A stretch of 64,000 nucleotides of DNA. Origin: Bacillota bacterium. Its GTDB lineage: Bacteria; Bacillota; UBA4882; UBA8346. The notes under the pieces are model-generated. The model made no database searches. It was not told the origin of the DNA and saw nothing but the letters and a program-made list of their open reading frames with translations. Made by a program: the position numbers and the translations under genes. Positions 35,054 to 43,583 of this stretch are shown one piece after another. The stretch is from NCBI GenBank assembly GCA_023410535.1, contig JAEYPR010000031.1, positions 1-64,000 on the forward strand, in the 5' to 3' direction. Within the stretch, counting starts at the first letter, position 1, and every line of letters begins with the position of its first letter.

Positions 35054-35377
35054 TTATCCACAACCCAATCTGTTTATTCTATCCAACAATACCATTTATC
35101 CACAGGAATAGATGACTTATTCACAAATCCAGCTTGCCGAACGACCCAGCAAGCTTACTTATCCACATATCCAGCTTGCCGAACGACCCAGCAAGCTTAC
35201 TTATCCACATATCCAGCTTGCCGAGCGACTCAGCAAGCTCACTTATCCACATATCCAGCTTGCGGAGCGACTCAGCAAGCTCACTTATCCACATATCCAG
35301 CTTTCCGAGCGACCCAGCAAGCTCACTTATCCACATATCCAGCTTGCCGAGCGACCCAGCAAGCTCACTTATCCACA
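35054..35377 (+). other. Array of nine same-orientation DnaA boxes with 21/42-bp phasing
   Basis: TTATCCACA occurs at 35054, 35096, 35159, 35201, 35243, 35285, 35327 and 35369, and TTATTCACA at 35117. Both match the DnaA box consensus TTATNCACA. All are on the plus strand. The steps are 42, 21, 42, 42, 42, 42, 42 and 42 bp, i.e. multiples of two helical turns, so all boxes face the same side of the helix. AT-rich stretches flank the region (34640-34740 and 34900-34955). There is no dnaA, dnaN, rpmH or rnpA nearby. It may be an origin-like element, a DnaA-titrating locus such as datA, or a DnaA-controlled regulatory site. Binding itself is inference. Confidence 0.8.
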
Positions 35378-35409
35378 TATCCAGTTTGCCGAGCGACCCA
35401 GCAAACTTG
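35116..35409. repeat. Seven tandem 42-bp repeats
   Basis: Seven uninterrupted units of 42 bp. Each consists of a DnaA box (the last base of CTTATCCACA), then ATATCC and an inverted repeat AGCTTGC-N11-GCAAGCT. The seventh unit has compensating changes in its arms (GTTTGC / GCAAAC), suggesting the stem is maintained. Because 42 is a multiple of three, both strands have open frames with a 14-residue repeat (LTYPHIQLAERPSK on the plus strand). Neither has a ribosome binding site, so I do not call a gene. Confidence 0.9.
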
Positions 35410-35430
35410 CTGAGTCGCAAAGTAATGGTT

Positions 35431-35460
35431 AAAAAGAAAAGCGCCCGGATTACGAGCGCT
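35431..35460 (-). terminator. Terminator after iorB
   Basis: AGCGCCCG/CGAGCGCT (35440-35460) with one mismatch, followed on the minus strand by a T-rich run (35431-35439). It lies 43 bp past the iorB stop and separates iorBA from the repeat array. Confidence 0.75.
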
Positions 35461-35502
35461 CTGAAACGACCCAAGCAATGTTTCTTATCCGCGTTACGAT
35501 GT

Positions 35503-36081
35503 TTACACCATTTCCCCACCGGCGCGGAAGGCTTTCAAATTGACCTCCAGCAGCTTCTCAGGCAATTCGGTCCGGAGCACTTGCTCCCAATCGATCTCGG
35601 TCAGGCCGAACGCTTTTACCATCGCGCCAAACAGGACAATATTCATCGTCCGGGAGTTGCCGATTTTTTGAGCGATTGCCGCCGCGTTAAAGGAGATCGT
35701 TTGAAACGCCTTGGACATGGCGGCAACCGAACCCTCGGGGTAAACCGCCATTCCGGCCGCCACCGGCATCGGCGCAATTGCATAATCGTTGATGATCGCA
35801 ATGCCGGCGGGCTTCAAAAACTCCGCGTACCGAACCGCCTCCATTTTTTCAAATGCGACTAAAATATCGGCGCTGCCCCGCCCGATAATGGGCGAATAGA
35901 CTTTTTCGCCATAACGCACCTGCGTGGAGACGCTGCCGCCCCGTTGCGCCATACCGTGTATTTCACTCATCTTGACATCGTAACCGGCTTTGGTCAACCC
36001 TTGAGTTAAGATCTTACTGACCAGGATCGTCCCTTGACCGCCGACGCCAACCAACAGAATATTCTTTACCTGATTCATCAT
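35503..36081 (-). CDS. iorB: Indolepyruvate ferredoxin oxidoreductase, beta subunit
   Basis: A 192-residue gamma-type subunit of the 2-oxoacid:ferredoxin oxidoreductase family. The N-terminus ILLVGVGGQGTILVSKIL (8-25), the EIHGMAQRGGSVSTQVRYG block (~40-58) and the ADILVAFEKMEAVRY block are typical. With IorA it oxidatively decarboxylates aryl pyruvates (from Trp, Phe, Tyr) to aryl-acetyl-CoA with reduction of ferredoxin. The ATG at 36081 overlaps the iorA stop (ATGA) after AGGTGATC. Confidence 0.93.
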   Translation of the reverse strand: MMNQVKNILLVGVGGQGTILVSKILTQGLTKAGYDVKMSEIHGMAQRGGSVSTQVRYGEKVYSPIIGRGSADILVAFEKMEAVRYAEFLKPAGIAIINDYAIAPMPVAAGMAVYPEGSVAAMSKAFQTISFNAAAIAQKIGNSRTMNIVLFGAMVKAFGLTEIDWEQVLRTELPEKLLEVNLKAFRAGGEMV

Positions 36082-37832
36082 TGATCACCTGCTCTTTCCA
36101 TTGCGCCAAACGGGCAGACCTGGACGCACACCGTACAGCCGACGCAAAGGGTGGGGTCGATGGCGGCTTTGCCATCTTGCAGGCCTAGCGCTGGGCAGCC
36201 CACTTTCAGACACTTTTTACAGCCGCGGCATAACGCCTGGTTCACCACGCATTTGCCAATCTCGTGTTTGAGTTTTTTGATCAGCAGACACGGGCGGCGG
36301 GCAATGATGGCCGCCGGCGTCTCGCTGGCCAACGCGTCTTGGACGGCTTGTTCCATGGCCGCTAGGTCCTGCGGATCAACAATGATGACCTTTTCGTAGC
36401 CATAGGCCTCAAGGATCTTTTCAATCCTGATCAACGGGGCCGGTTCCCCCATCAGGTTGGCGCCGCTGCCCGGATTATCCTGATGTCCGGTCATACCGGT
36501 GATACTGTTGTCTAAAATACAGGGAATCACTTTCCCTTTGTTGTAAATCATTTCGACGGCTCCGGTCATCCCGCTGTGGAAGAAAGTGGAGTCGCCCAAC
36601 ACGCCGAAGACTTTCTTCTCCGGCTGCCGGGTAATTTCAAACACCTTCGCCATCCCCATACCGACCGAAAAACCGCCGCCCATACAGACCACTGAATCCA
36701 TGGCGCCTAACGGCGGAGCGGACCCCAACGTATAACAGCCGATATCGCCGGCGATCACATAGTCGCGCCCTTGCGCCAGGGTATAAAAGAAGCCGCGGTG
36801 GGGGCAGCCCGGACATAACGCCGGCGGACGCGGCACGACCTCCGCCGCGACCTTGACGGTTTCCGGCTGGAGACCGAAAACGCCCTGGGCGATGATCTCC
36901 GGATTGAGCTCGCCGACATTGGTAATCACTGTTTTGCCAATACATGCGACGCCCGCCGCCTTGATTTGTTCCTCCATAAACGGTTCCAGTTCTTCCACCA
37001 CGTAAAGTTGTTCAACCTTGGCGGCAAAGTCGCGGATTAAATCCATTGGCAAAGGATAAGTAAAGCCCAGCTTTAAAAAGGAAGTGTCTTCCGGAAAAAC
37101 TTCCTTGGCGTATTGGTAGGCGATGGAGGCGGTGATCACCCCGATTTTGGTACCTTTCAACTCCACTTTGTTCAAAGGGCTTTGGTTCGCAAAAACTTCT
37201 AAATCCCGCAGCTTTTGCTCTAAGATCGGGTGATTGAGCTTCGCATTAGCCGGGGTGCACACAAACTTGCGCGCATTCCGCCGGTACTCCAGCGTGGGTA
37301 CTTCTACCCGTTCACCCAATTCCACCAGACTCTTGGAATGGCAGACCCGGGTGGTGACCCGGAACAACACGGGAATATCAAAGGCTTCGGAAATTTGATA
37401 CGCGTCTTTTAAAAAGTCTTTGCATTCCTGACTATCGGAGGGCTCGATCAGGGCCATTTTCGCAAACTTGGCGTAATAGCGGTTATCCTGCTCATTTTGG
37501 GAGGAGTGCATATCGGGGTCGTCGGCGCTGACGATGACAAAACCCCGGCCCACTCCCTGATAGGTGGCAGTGAAGACCGGATCGGCGGCCACATTGAGAC
37601 CAACATGTTTCATCGCGCAAACGGATCGCACCCCGGCGATCGAAGCGCCATAGGCTACTTCCGTAGCCACCTTTTCATTAGGCGCCCATTCGCAATACAT
37701 GGAATCGCGATACTGTGCCAGGTTTTCAAAAATCTCGGTACTGGGAGTGCCGGGATAAGCGCTACCTAGCTTGACTCCGGCTTCGTAGGCGCCGCGAGCG
37801 ATCGCCTCGTTGCCGGTCATCAGTTGTTTCAT
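36078..37832 (-). CDS. iorA: Indolepyruvate ferredoxin oxidoreductase, alpha subunit
   Basis: A 584-residue thiamine-diphosphate enzyme. The N-terminal pyrimidine-binding domain starts MTGNEAIARGAYEAGVKLGS and YPGTPSTEIFE. The TPP domain shows CPGCPHRGFFYTL, AGDIGCYTLGSAPPL and GDSTFFHSGMTG (~360-445). Two 4Fe-4S clusters close the protein (CRGCKKCLKVGCP and CVGCTVCVQVCP). GAGGTG lies 6 bases before the ATG at 37832; an adjacent ATG at 37835 is possible. It serves amino-acid fermentation or, in reverse, synthesis of aromatic amino acids. Confidence 0.93.
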   Translation of the reverse strand: MKQLMTGNEAIARGAYEAGVKLGSAYPGTPSTEIFENLAQYRDSMYCEWAPNEKVATEVAYGASIAGVRSVCAMKHVGLNVAADPVFTATYQGVGRGFVIVSADDPDMHSSQNEQDNRYYAKFAKMALIEPSDSQECKDFLKDAYQISEAFDIPVLFRVTTRVCHSKSLVELGERVEVPTLEYRRNARKFVCTPANAKLNHPILEQKLRDLEVFANQSPLNKVELKGTKIGVITASIAYQYAKEVFPEDTSFLKLGFTYPLPMDLIRDFAAKVEQLYVVEELEPFMEEQIKAAGVACIGKTVITNVGELNPEIIAQGVFGLQPETVKVAAEVVPRPPALCPGCPHRGFFYTLAQGRDYVIAGDIGCYTLGSAPPLGAMDSVVCMGGGFSVGMGMAKVFEITRQPEKKVFGVLGDSTFFHSGMTGAVEMIYNKGKVIPCILDNSITGMTGHQDNPGSGANLMGEPAPLIRIEKILEAYGYEKVIIVDPQDLAAMEQAVQDALASETPAAIIARRPCLLIKKLKHEIGKCVVNQALCRGCKKCLKVGCPALGLQDGKAAIDPTLCVGCTVCVQVCPFGAMERAGDQ

Positions 37833-38146
37833 CATATTCACCTCAAAATATTCGATTGTCGATACGTTGATTAAATGATTCAACTTACAATAACCCATAT
37901 GACAAAATTAAGTTATTCTTCGCGAATACCCGCCTGATATCCTGCCTGATGGCAAAATCCACCCTCAACTTCCGCCATATATTAAAACAAAAGATGGTTT
38001 TACCAAAACTTGAATACTGAAACAAAAAATGTTATAACATATGTATAACAAAGGAAAATGAACTCAATTATTTACTGGAAATGTCGCACGTTTCATTTTA
38101 GCGGCGGCAGGATCAATAGCAACCGCAACGAGTTCGAGGCAAAAGC
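37833..38146. other. Divergent intergenic region
   Basis: It separates iorA (-) from the serine hydrolase gene (+). An imperfect palindrome lies at 37866-37884 (GTTGA...TCAAC) in the iorA leader. The plus-strand promoter and operator-like palindrome are listed separately. No other gene is visible. Confidence 0.5.
38010..38050 (+). promoter_or_regulatory. Promoter with overlapping palindromic operator
   Basis: TTGAAT (38010-38015) and TATAAC (38033-38038) are separated by 17 bases. A perfect inverted repeat TGTTATA-N7-TATAACA (38030-38050) covers the -10 element. A dimeric repressor bound here would block transcription of the downstream serine hydrolase gene. No local regulator gene is evident. 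Confidence 0.6.
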
Positions 38147-39259
38147 ATGAAACATGTCAGGATAATTTTTGGCTTCATCGCGCTGATGTTCCTTTTCACC
38201 ACAACGGGCCACGTCTGGGGTGATGAAACTCCTTCGAATCCGGAACATCCTTTGGATTTTACTTCAATCGAGCAATCCACCACGCAGGAAATGGCCAGAC
38301 GCCACGTCCCAGGTGTAACCATCGCCACCTTTACCAACGGGGAGCTCGTTTATAACAAAGGGTTCGGGGTGAAAGACTATTCCCGTCCGGTCGGCCCCGC
38401 CAACGCGGTGGATGAAAACACCTTATTCATCGCGGCCTCCATCAGCAAACCCGTGACCGCCTATGCCGCACTTATTTTAATGGAACGTGGTTTATTGTCG
38501 TTAGACGAACCGCTGACCAAATACCTAAAAACTCCCTATCTGCCGGATCAAAAAAATGCGCAAAAAATCACCCTCCGGATGATTTTGACCCATACCTCCG
38601 GGCTTTCCAACGACGCCTCCGGCAAAAACCGCAAAATTTATTTCACCCCGGGCGCTTACTTTTCATACTCCAGCGCCGGTTTTCGTTATTTGCAGCAAGT
38701 GATCGAAGATGTAACTAGCGAACCTTTCGATGCTTTTATCAACACCGTGATCTTCGAACCGCTTGAGATGAAGCACAGTGGCTTCAGTTATCAGGACTCC
38801 TTCGAAAAAGATATGGCGCTGGGTCATTTCTCCGGGAAAAAAATTCAAAGAGAACCCCTGCGCAAGGTGAAGACCAACGCTTCCTACAGTTTAATTGCCA
38901 CTTCGACCGATATTGCCAAATTTGCCATGGAATTGTGCCAGCCCACCCTGCTCAAACCGGAAACCGCGGCGCTAATCGCGAAGCCGGTTGTCCGATATCT
39001 GCCGCAAGTTTATTGGGGATTGGGAATCGGTATCCTGATCCGCCCTACCGGTAATTTCTTATGGCAGTGGGGTAATAATGTCACGTACCAAAATATGATG
39101 TTGATTCATCCGCAATCAAAAAGCGGCGTCATTATCATGACCAACAGTAACAATGGGTTGCCACTCGCCGAAAAACTGGCGATCCAAACGGCCAATGAAA
39201 TCTTTGACAACCCCGCCGCGTTACCCGCGTCCGCTTTTGACTTTTTAAATAAAATGTAG
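38147..39259 (+). CDS. Secreted serine hydrolase, class C beta-lactamase fold
   Basis: A 370-residue exported protein of the beta-lactamase/esterase/D-aminopeptidase superfamily. A signal peptide ends near VWGDE (~26). The nucleophile serine and lysine are in S98-I-S-K101 (FIAASISKPVTAYAAL). LRMILTHTSGLSND and YFSYSSAGFRYLQQVIE (Tyr-x-Ser) match the second motif. The third motif is probably the QWGNN region in place of HxG. GAGGC lies upstream of the ATG. Substrate cannot be told; cell-wall peptides, esters or beta-lactams are all possible. It is a single-gene unit between its own promoter and a terminator. Confidence 0.85.
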   Translation: MKHVRIIFGFIALMFLFTTTGHVWGDETPSNPEHPLDFTSIEQSTTQEMARRHVPGVTIATFTNGELVYNKGFGVKDYSRPVGPANAVDENTLFIAASISKPVTAYAALILMERGLLSLDEPLTKYLKTPYLPDQKNAQKITLRMILTHTSGLSNDASGKNRKIYFTPGAYFSYSSAGFRYLQQVIEDVTSEPFDAFINTVIFEPLEMKHSGFSYQDSFEKDMALGHFSGKKIQREPLRKVKTNASYSLIATSTDIAKFAMELCQPTLLKPETAALIAKPVVRYLPQVYWGLGIGILIRPTGNFLWQWGNNVTYQNMMLIHPQSKSGVIIMTNSNNGLPLAEKLAIQTANEIFDNPAALPASAFDFLNKM

Positions 39260-39306
39260 CGCATGTTGCGGACTTTTTTCGTCCGATATGTTGGAACTCA
39301 ACGTAT

Positions 39307-39345
39307 GAAAAAACCCGGACAGCTTCTCCGATGTTCGGGTTTTTC
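39307..39345. terminator. Bidirectional terminator
   Basis: AAAAACCCGGACA pairs with TGTTCGGGTTTTT around a 10-base loop. It serves the converging serine hydrolase (+) and the hypothetical gene at 39388 (-). Confidence 0.9.
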
Positions 39346-39387
39346 ATTATGAAGGTTTTCAAAACCCCTCAATTAATAAATTGTTGC

Positions 39388-40320
39388 TTATTTCAAAATC
39401 GTGAGCGGATTGCCGTTCAAAATTGTTTCGACTTCTTCAAATCCCAGCGGAAAGGCAAAATTATACCGAGCCGGCAGCGCAAAAACATAGGTTTGGGTCC
39501 GCCCAAGTTCGCGTGGACCGATCGGAGCCGCGCCGATGTGAAACTTCTCCTGTTGCAGATCATTCCATTGGGCGATCGTCAAGATCATGATTGGGATATC
39601 CTGACGGGGATTCTGGGCCGTCCACTGCGGATGACGAATCGAGAGGAGCGGACCCGTTACGGCTTGAACACTTCCGGTCGCATCCCCCACGGTATTACCC
39701 ACCCATTGATCAGTCACAATCGTATACCCACGCCAACTGGACGGCAAGGAAAATCCGAAGCCGTATTGAGTGTTTTGATAGTAAACCGTCTGCGGCGCAT
39801 CGTAAGCGCCGGCTGTTGCCTCGTCAATCAGCCAGTGATTGTTGATTTTCTTGACCGTGAGAGTAACCGGCCGTGTCGCGGCACTCCCGCCCTTGGTCTT
39901 TTCCACGCTCGTGATTTCCACAATGCGGCCGTTTATTTGATAAACCGAGTCCGCAACTTTCGTCAGCGCCATGATTTCGATCCGGTCCGGCCAGGGACTT
40001 GAGACCGTTCGCCCGAGCGCTTTTCCGGGATTACGCTGCCATTTGCTTAACAGATCGGGAGTGATCAAAGCGCTGTAATTCTCCTTGATACTCTGGGACG
40101 CCAGCTCGGGAGCGGCCGAAAGAGAGACCATTTGAAGCTTTTTGCCGAAATCCTCCACCAATTTTCGGACGATATTCGTTTCAGCTTCCGCAACTGACTG
40201 TTGCGACTGCACCGTTGGTTCGGTTTCCTTGGGTAACGGATCCTTCGTCGCGTGACTGGTATAGCCAAAAATGGAAGCGCTCAGCAATATAGCCGTTCCA
40301 ATTATGATTAGAAAATTCAT
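39388..40320 (-). CDS. Exported protein of unknown function
   Basis: A 310-residue protein with an N-terminal membrane anchor or signal (MNFLIIIGTAILLSASIFG). Residues ~45-160 look like a small alpha/beta domain of the kind found in lipoproteins with NTF2-like or DUF4878 folds (a helix, then strands ending KKINNHWLIDEA). Residues ~175-300 begin YQNTQYGFGFSLPSSWRGY, a pattern common in firmicute exported proteins with a PsbP/DUF1795-like domain. I do not recognise a specific family. It is followed by a shared terminator and preceded by 127 bp without features. Confidence 0.7.
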   Translation of the reverse strand: MNFLIIIGTAILLSASIFGYTSHATKDPLPKETEPTVQSQQSVAEAETNIVRKLVEDFGKKLQMVSLSAAPELASQSIKENYSALITPDLLSKWQRNPGKALGRTVSSPWPDRIEIMALTKVADSVYQINGRIVEITSVEKTKGGSAATRPVTLTVKKINNHWLIDEATAGAYDAPQTVYYQNTQYGFGFSLPSSWRGYTIVTDQWVGNTVGDATGSVQAVTGPLLSIRHPQWTAQNPRQDIPIMILTIAQWNDLQQEKFHIGAAPIGPRELGRTQTYVFALPARYNFAFPLGFEEVETILNGNPLTILK

Positions 40321-40447
40321 TTCATCGCCTCTTCGTTGATCTTTTTCATAATAAACGGCTTTACACTGGTTTCGTTACCCATTCCCAACCAGTAATCCGG
40401 AGGCAAATACGGTAAATATCGCTTGCGTTTCCTTGGAATGGCGTTTT

Positions 40448-41488
40448 TTAGATCTGCTTGTTATGATAAAGCGGTAGAATCTCCCATCGCAACAATGGTT
40501 TCTTCCCAATTACCTGAGGGGCTTTTCGATTCAAAAAGGAAATGAGCGGCGCCGTTAATGTCAATACAGTTACCGTGGCGATCAGCCCATACAGCTTATC
40601 CGGAATATTTAAATATTTCCCAATATGCGTATCGAATAATAACAGTAATGGTTTATGGGTGGCCAAAATCAACAATGAATTCATCCCGAAATAATTAAAG
40701 AGACGGAAATTGCGAATCCGATACCCAATCGCTAAAAATACGAAAACGCCCAAAAGCGAGGCAATATAAAATAAAAAGTAATCGCCAAGCAGATTGCCCG
40801 CCATATTGACGCGCGTAATTTCGGCAAATTTGATATTCATTCGGGTACTAAAAATATGTAATAATTCTGCGCTAACCACAATCGCGATCCAAGCCACCCG
40901 TTTCAAATGGGCCAGGTGCTGAAGGAGATCGTGTTGCCGGACTTGATATCCGATGTAATAAAAAACAAGCCCGGTACAGGCAATGTCGGCATTAAAAAAT
41001 AAGCTAATGTCGGCTTGACTTAACCAGTACCCGACGAGTGAAAAACAGCCGATTAAACCGAACCTAATCTTTGAATTGTGAATTTTTGAGATCAACAGAA
41101 AAAGAATGCTTACTACAAAAATACAGGTTAAATACCAAATGGGATTATTACCCCCATTATCGGCCATTCCCGTGAAGAGGGAAAGCAACTTATAGCAATG
41201 GGCGGAAACTTCACTATAACGGCCGGAAACCCAATATCGGACTAAATAAAACAGCCATGACAATATCGTAAAAAGGGCATAGGGAATATATAAGGTGTTT
41301 ATTTTGGCAATGATAAACTTGCCGATTGGCTTGTCATGATGGACAAAACCTGATAAAAAAAAGAACAACGGCATATGAAAGGAATAAATATAAGCGGAAC
41401 GCGGAGTCATTGTATGTCCCCAAACGACTAAAAAAATACCCACCCCTTTGAGAAAATCAATAAAGCTATATCTTGGCTGTCTGTCCAT
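40448..41488 (-). CDS. Membrane acyltransferase, family 3
   Basis: A 346-residue integral membrane protein with about ten hydrophobic segments. FIDFLKGVGIFLVVWGHTM at residues 9-27 with the catalytic-type histidine, then FHMPLFFFLSGFVHHD (~35-50), is the signature of acyltransferase 3 proteins, which O-acetylate or acylate cell-surface sugars. The rest of the protein is the usual bundle of helices. Its target cannot be inferred; no polysaccharide genes are adjacent. Confidence 0.88.
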   Translation of the reverse strand: MDRQPRYSFIDFLKGVGIFLVVWGHTMTPRSAYIYSFHMPLFFFLSGFVHHDKPIGKFIIAKINTLYIPYALFTILSWLFYLVRYWVSGRYSEVSAHCYKLLSLFTGMADNGGNNPIWYLTCIFVVSILFLLISKIHNSKIRFGLIGCFSLVGYWLSQADISLFFNADIACTGLVFYYIGYQVRQHDLLQHLAHLKRVAWIAIVVSAELLHIFSTRMNIKFAEITRVNMAGNLLGDYFLFYIASLLGVFVFLAIGYRIRNFRLFNYFGMNSLLILATHKPLLLLFDTHIGKYLNIPDKLYGLIATVTVLTLTAPLISFLNRKAPQVIGKKPLLRWEILPLYHNKQI

Positions 41489-41804
41489 GATGTCCTCGCC
41501 ATCCCTGTTAATTGATATTCATAATGACATAGTCATCGGACGATTGCGTAATTTCCCACTCTTGCCCTGTCCCTACTCGTCGCAACAGTCGGCAACCGTC
41601 TTGTCCGATTTTTCAATCAGACGATTCCCTTTGCGATATTGTTCATGAGCAGCTATCTCCCGTTTTGCCACAGTGTCTTCCAACCGAAGCCACCAGGGTC
41701 AATTGTCTAGCGGTGCAGGTGATGGCCGGAAACGTACTTTTCACGCATAAATTTACCAAAAATTCATGAGACTATATTTTAACTCTGAGGCGGAGCAAAC
41801 AATT
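41489..41804. other. Intergenic region with a possible gene remnant
   Basis: On the minus strand, roughly 41565-41695, one frame reads without stops and ends ...EQYRKGNRLIEKSDKTVADC before a stop. It looks coding-like but has no start, ribosome site or recognisable family. It may be the tail of a lost gene. Nothing else is evident. Confidence 0.3.
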
Positions 41805-42713
41805 ATGGCCAAACAAACAGTGAGCCGGACTGCGCTTGGTGCAGCGATTTGCCGGTTAATTGAACAATATCAACCGGAACAAACCAGATTGTTTTATGAT
41901 CCAATCGCAAAGGAGCTGGTTGGCAGACCCCTGCAATTGTTAATGCGATTTGCGCAGATACGGAATTTCACGATCAAACAGACCGACGCCTTTGCCAAAG
42001 GTATCTACGGCGCTCAGGTTTGTCGTACCCGCTATATTGACGATGTAGTCCAATCGGCAATCGCACAAGGAATGAAACAGTTGGTGATTTTAGGCGCTGG
42101 ATACGATACCCGTCCCTATCGTCTGCCTAAAATGGAGGAAGTAGCGGTATTTGAAGTCGATCTGCCAGCAGTCCAGGGTGACAAGCAGCAAAAGCTCAGG
42201 AAATCCCTTGACCGCTTTCCTGAGCACGTATCGTTCATCCCCATTGATTTTGACATCCAAACGTTGGAATCGGTTTTTGCCGGGACCACCTTCAGCTTCG
42301 CCAAGCCCACGATATTTATCTGGGAAGGCGTTACTCAATATATTGCCGCGGAATCAGTCCGCCGGACCTTAGCATTTGTAAGTAATTCGTCACCCGGAAG
42401 CATCCTCGTATTTACCTATATCTTGCAAAGCATTATCGAACGACGGTCGGATATTCCGGGTACTGATCATTTGCTGGATTTTGTTGCGCAACAATCCCCT
42501 TGGCTTTTTGGCTTAGAACCTTCGAACATTCCGGATTACTTGAAACCATATCGTCTTACCGTAATCGAAGATGTTGGAAACGAGGATTATCAAGCGCGAT
42601 ATCTCAAGCCTTTGGGGCGGAACCTCATTGTATTTAAAGGGGAACGGATTGTCCAAGCCGTTATTGTCAGCTCAACAAAAGGGCCGTTCCCTATAATGAG
42701 GAACGGCCTCTGA
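41805..42713 (+). CDS. SAM-dependent methyltransferase, leucine carboxyl methyltransferase (LCM) family
   Basis: A 302-residue class I methyltransferase of the LCM / TIGR00027 type. The family features are RTALGAAICRLIEQ at the start, RTRYIDDVV (~78), the SAM-binding LVILGAGYDTRPYRL (~97) and FEVDLPAVQGDKQQKL, followed by ..PTIFIWEGVTQYI (~172). Bacterial members make polyketides and other small molecules or are uncharacterised. The ATG at 41805 is preferred, with GGCGGAG 10 bases upstream; an in-frame ATG at 41766 is possible. The last codons overlap a strong hairpin that serves the opposite strand. Confidence 0.82.
   Translation: MAKQTVSRTALGAAICRLIEQYQPEQTRLFYDPIAKELVGRPLQLLMRFAQIRNFTIKQTDAFAKGIYGAQVCRTRYIDDVVQSAIAQGMKQLVILGAGYDTRPYRLPKMEEVAVFEVDLPAVQGDKQQKLRKSLDRFPEHVSFIPIDFDIQTLESVFAGTTFSFAKPTIFIWEGVTQYIAAESVRRTLAFVSNSSPGSILVFTYILQSIIERRSDIPGTDHLLDFVAQQSPWLFGLEPSNIPDYLKPYRLTVIEDVGNEDYQARYLKPLGRNLIVFKGERIVQAVIVSSTKGPFPIMRNGL
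42677..42708 (-). terminator. Terminator of the lipoprotein gene, lying inside the methyltransferase 3' end
   Basis: GGCCGTTCC pairs perfectly with GGAACGGCC (42682-42690 with 42700-42708). On the minus strand it is followed by CCTTTTG. It encodes KGPFPIMRNGL at the end of the converging methyltransferase. Confidence 0.7.
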
Positions 42714-42755
42714 AATAAATCTTAACGTTTATCAATGAACCCGATTTCTTTTCGT

Positions 42756-43496
42756 CTACTGCTTGCGGAACGGACTCAAAACAGAGTAAGCGCTAACAGT
42801 TTTGGCACTAAGTTTGGTTTGGAATGCAGCGGCGGGAATTGTCGTGTTGACTCCGAATTGAATCTGGCGCAGTACAGTTTCGGTATGGGATTGGGCGACA
42901 CCATTTAAGGTGTAGTCTTCGATCTTCTTAACAAAACCGTAGATATAAGGGACAAACCAGTATTCAGTGGTTTGGACCACCGTACTATCCTCGCTTGTGG
43001 TTACATCTTTCAGCACATACGCTTGGAAGGTACCGGCCGGCACTGTAACCGACTCTTGCCGAAGGATGTTGGCATTCAATTCGGCGGTAATCGGGTTTGA
43101 CATCAATAAAGCACCGGAACTTTTAAGATTGCTGCTTCCATCATTACTCCAGGTGCCATACCCGTAGTAATTGGCTGCAACTTTCGCGACATACTCACCT
43201 TCGATATTAGATGAACCGATGGTTTGATCCCCAACTTTGTAAATCGCGGTCCCCGGCGTTGTGCTGGTATCTACGGAGTAGACCACTGCCGCCAAATCGC
43301 TTTCGTTCGATAACGCGTTATTAATTTTATCGGTATATGTTAGATGATACGAATACTTGGCGCCGACTTCCATTCCGTAATAATCGGTGCTGACAGTCCG
43401 GGGAGGGGTTGATTTCCCGCCACCGCCGCCGCAGCCGGCGAGAACCGCCGCCAACGATACGCTCAAAAGTAACATCAACAGTGTTCTTTTTGGCAT
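42756..43496 (-). CDS. Lipoprotein of unknown function
   Basis: A 246-residue lipoprotein. The signal peptide ends in the lipobox LAGC with the acylated Cys at 22, followed by a flexible GGGGGKSTPPRT linker. The rest is beta-rich and low in charge, with a YYGMEVGAKYSYHLTYTD opening typical of surface lipoproteins; the central VTVPAGTFQAYVLKD followed by TEYWFVPYIYGFVKK suggests a LolA/lipoprotein-like sheet. GGAGG lies 12 bases upstream of the ATG. It follows the large secreted protein gene across an 87-bp gap holding a hairpin and may be co-transcribed with it. Confidence 0.8.
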   Translation of the reverse strand: MPKRTLLMLLLSVSLAAVLAGCGGGGGKSTPPRTVSTDYYGMEVGAKYSYHLTYTDKINNALSNESDLAAVVYSVDTSTTPGTAIYKVGDQTIGSSNIEGEYVAKVAANYYGYGTWSNDGSSNLKSSGALLMSNPITAELNANILRQESVTVPAGTFQAYVLKDVTTSEDSTVVQTTEYWFVPYIYGFVKKIEDYTLNGVAQSHTETVLRQIQFGVNTTIPAAAFQTKLSAKTVSAYSVLSPFRKQ

Positions 43497-43534
43497 AACT
43501 ATATAAACCTCCTAAAATGTCATTTTTCATTGAG

Positions 43535-43560
43535 GGGCTCCCGGCATCCACCGGGAGCCC
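43535..43560 (-). terminator. Hairpin between the large secreted protein gene and the lipoprotein gene
   Basis: GGGCTCCCGG pairs perfectly with CCGGGAGCCC around a 6-base loop, but no T-run follows. It is more likely an attenuator or mRNA-stabilising element than a full terminator. Confidence 0.45.
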
Positions 43561-43583
43561 TGTCGCATACCTGTCGGCAATGA

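Noticed and set aside
35116..35409. CRISPR-like array
   Set aside because: The units are contiguous 42-bp repeats with no variable spacers, and no cas gene is present.
35112..35519. Open frames with 14-residue repeats on both strands of the 42-bp array
   Set aside because: They follow automatically from a stop-free unit whose length is a multiple of three. Neither frame has a ribosome binding site, and the unit is explained by DnaA boxes and a stem-loop.
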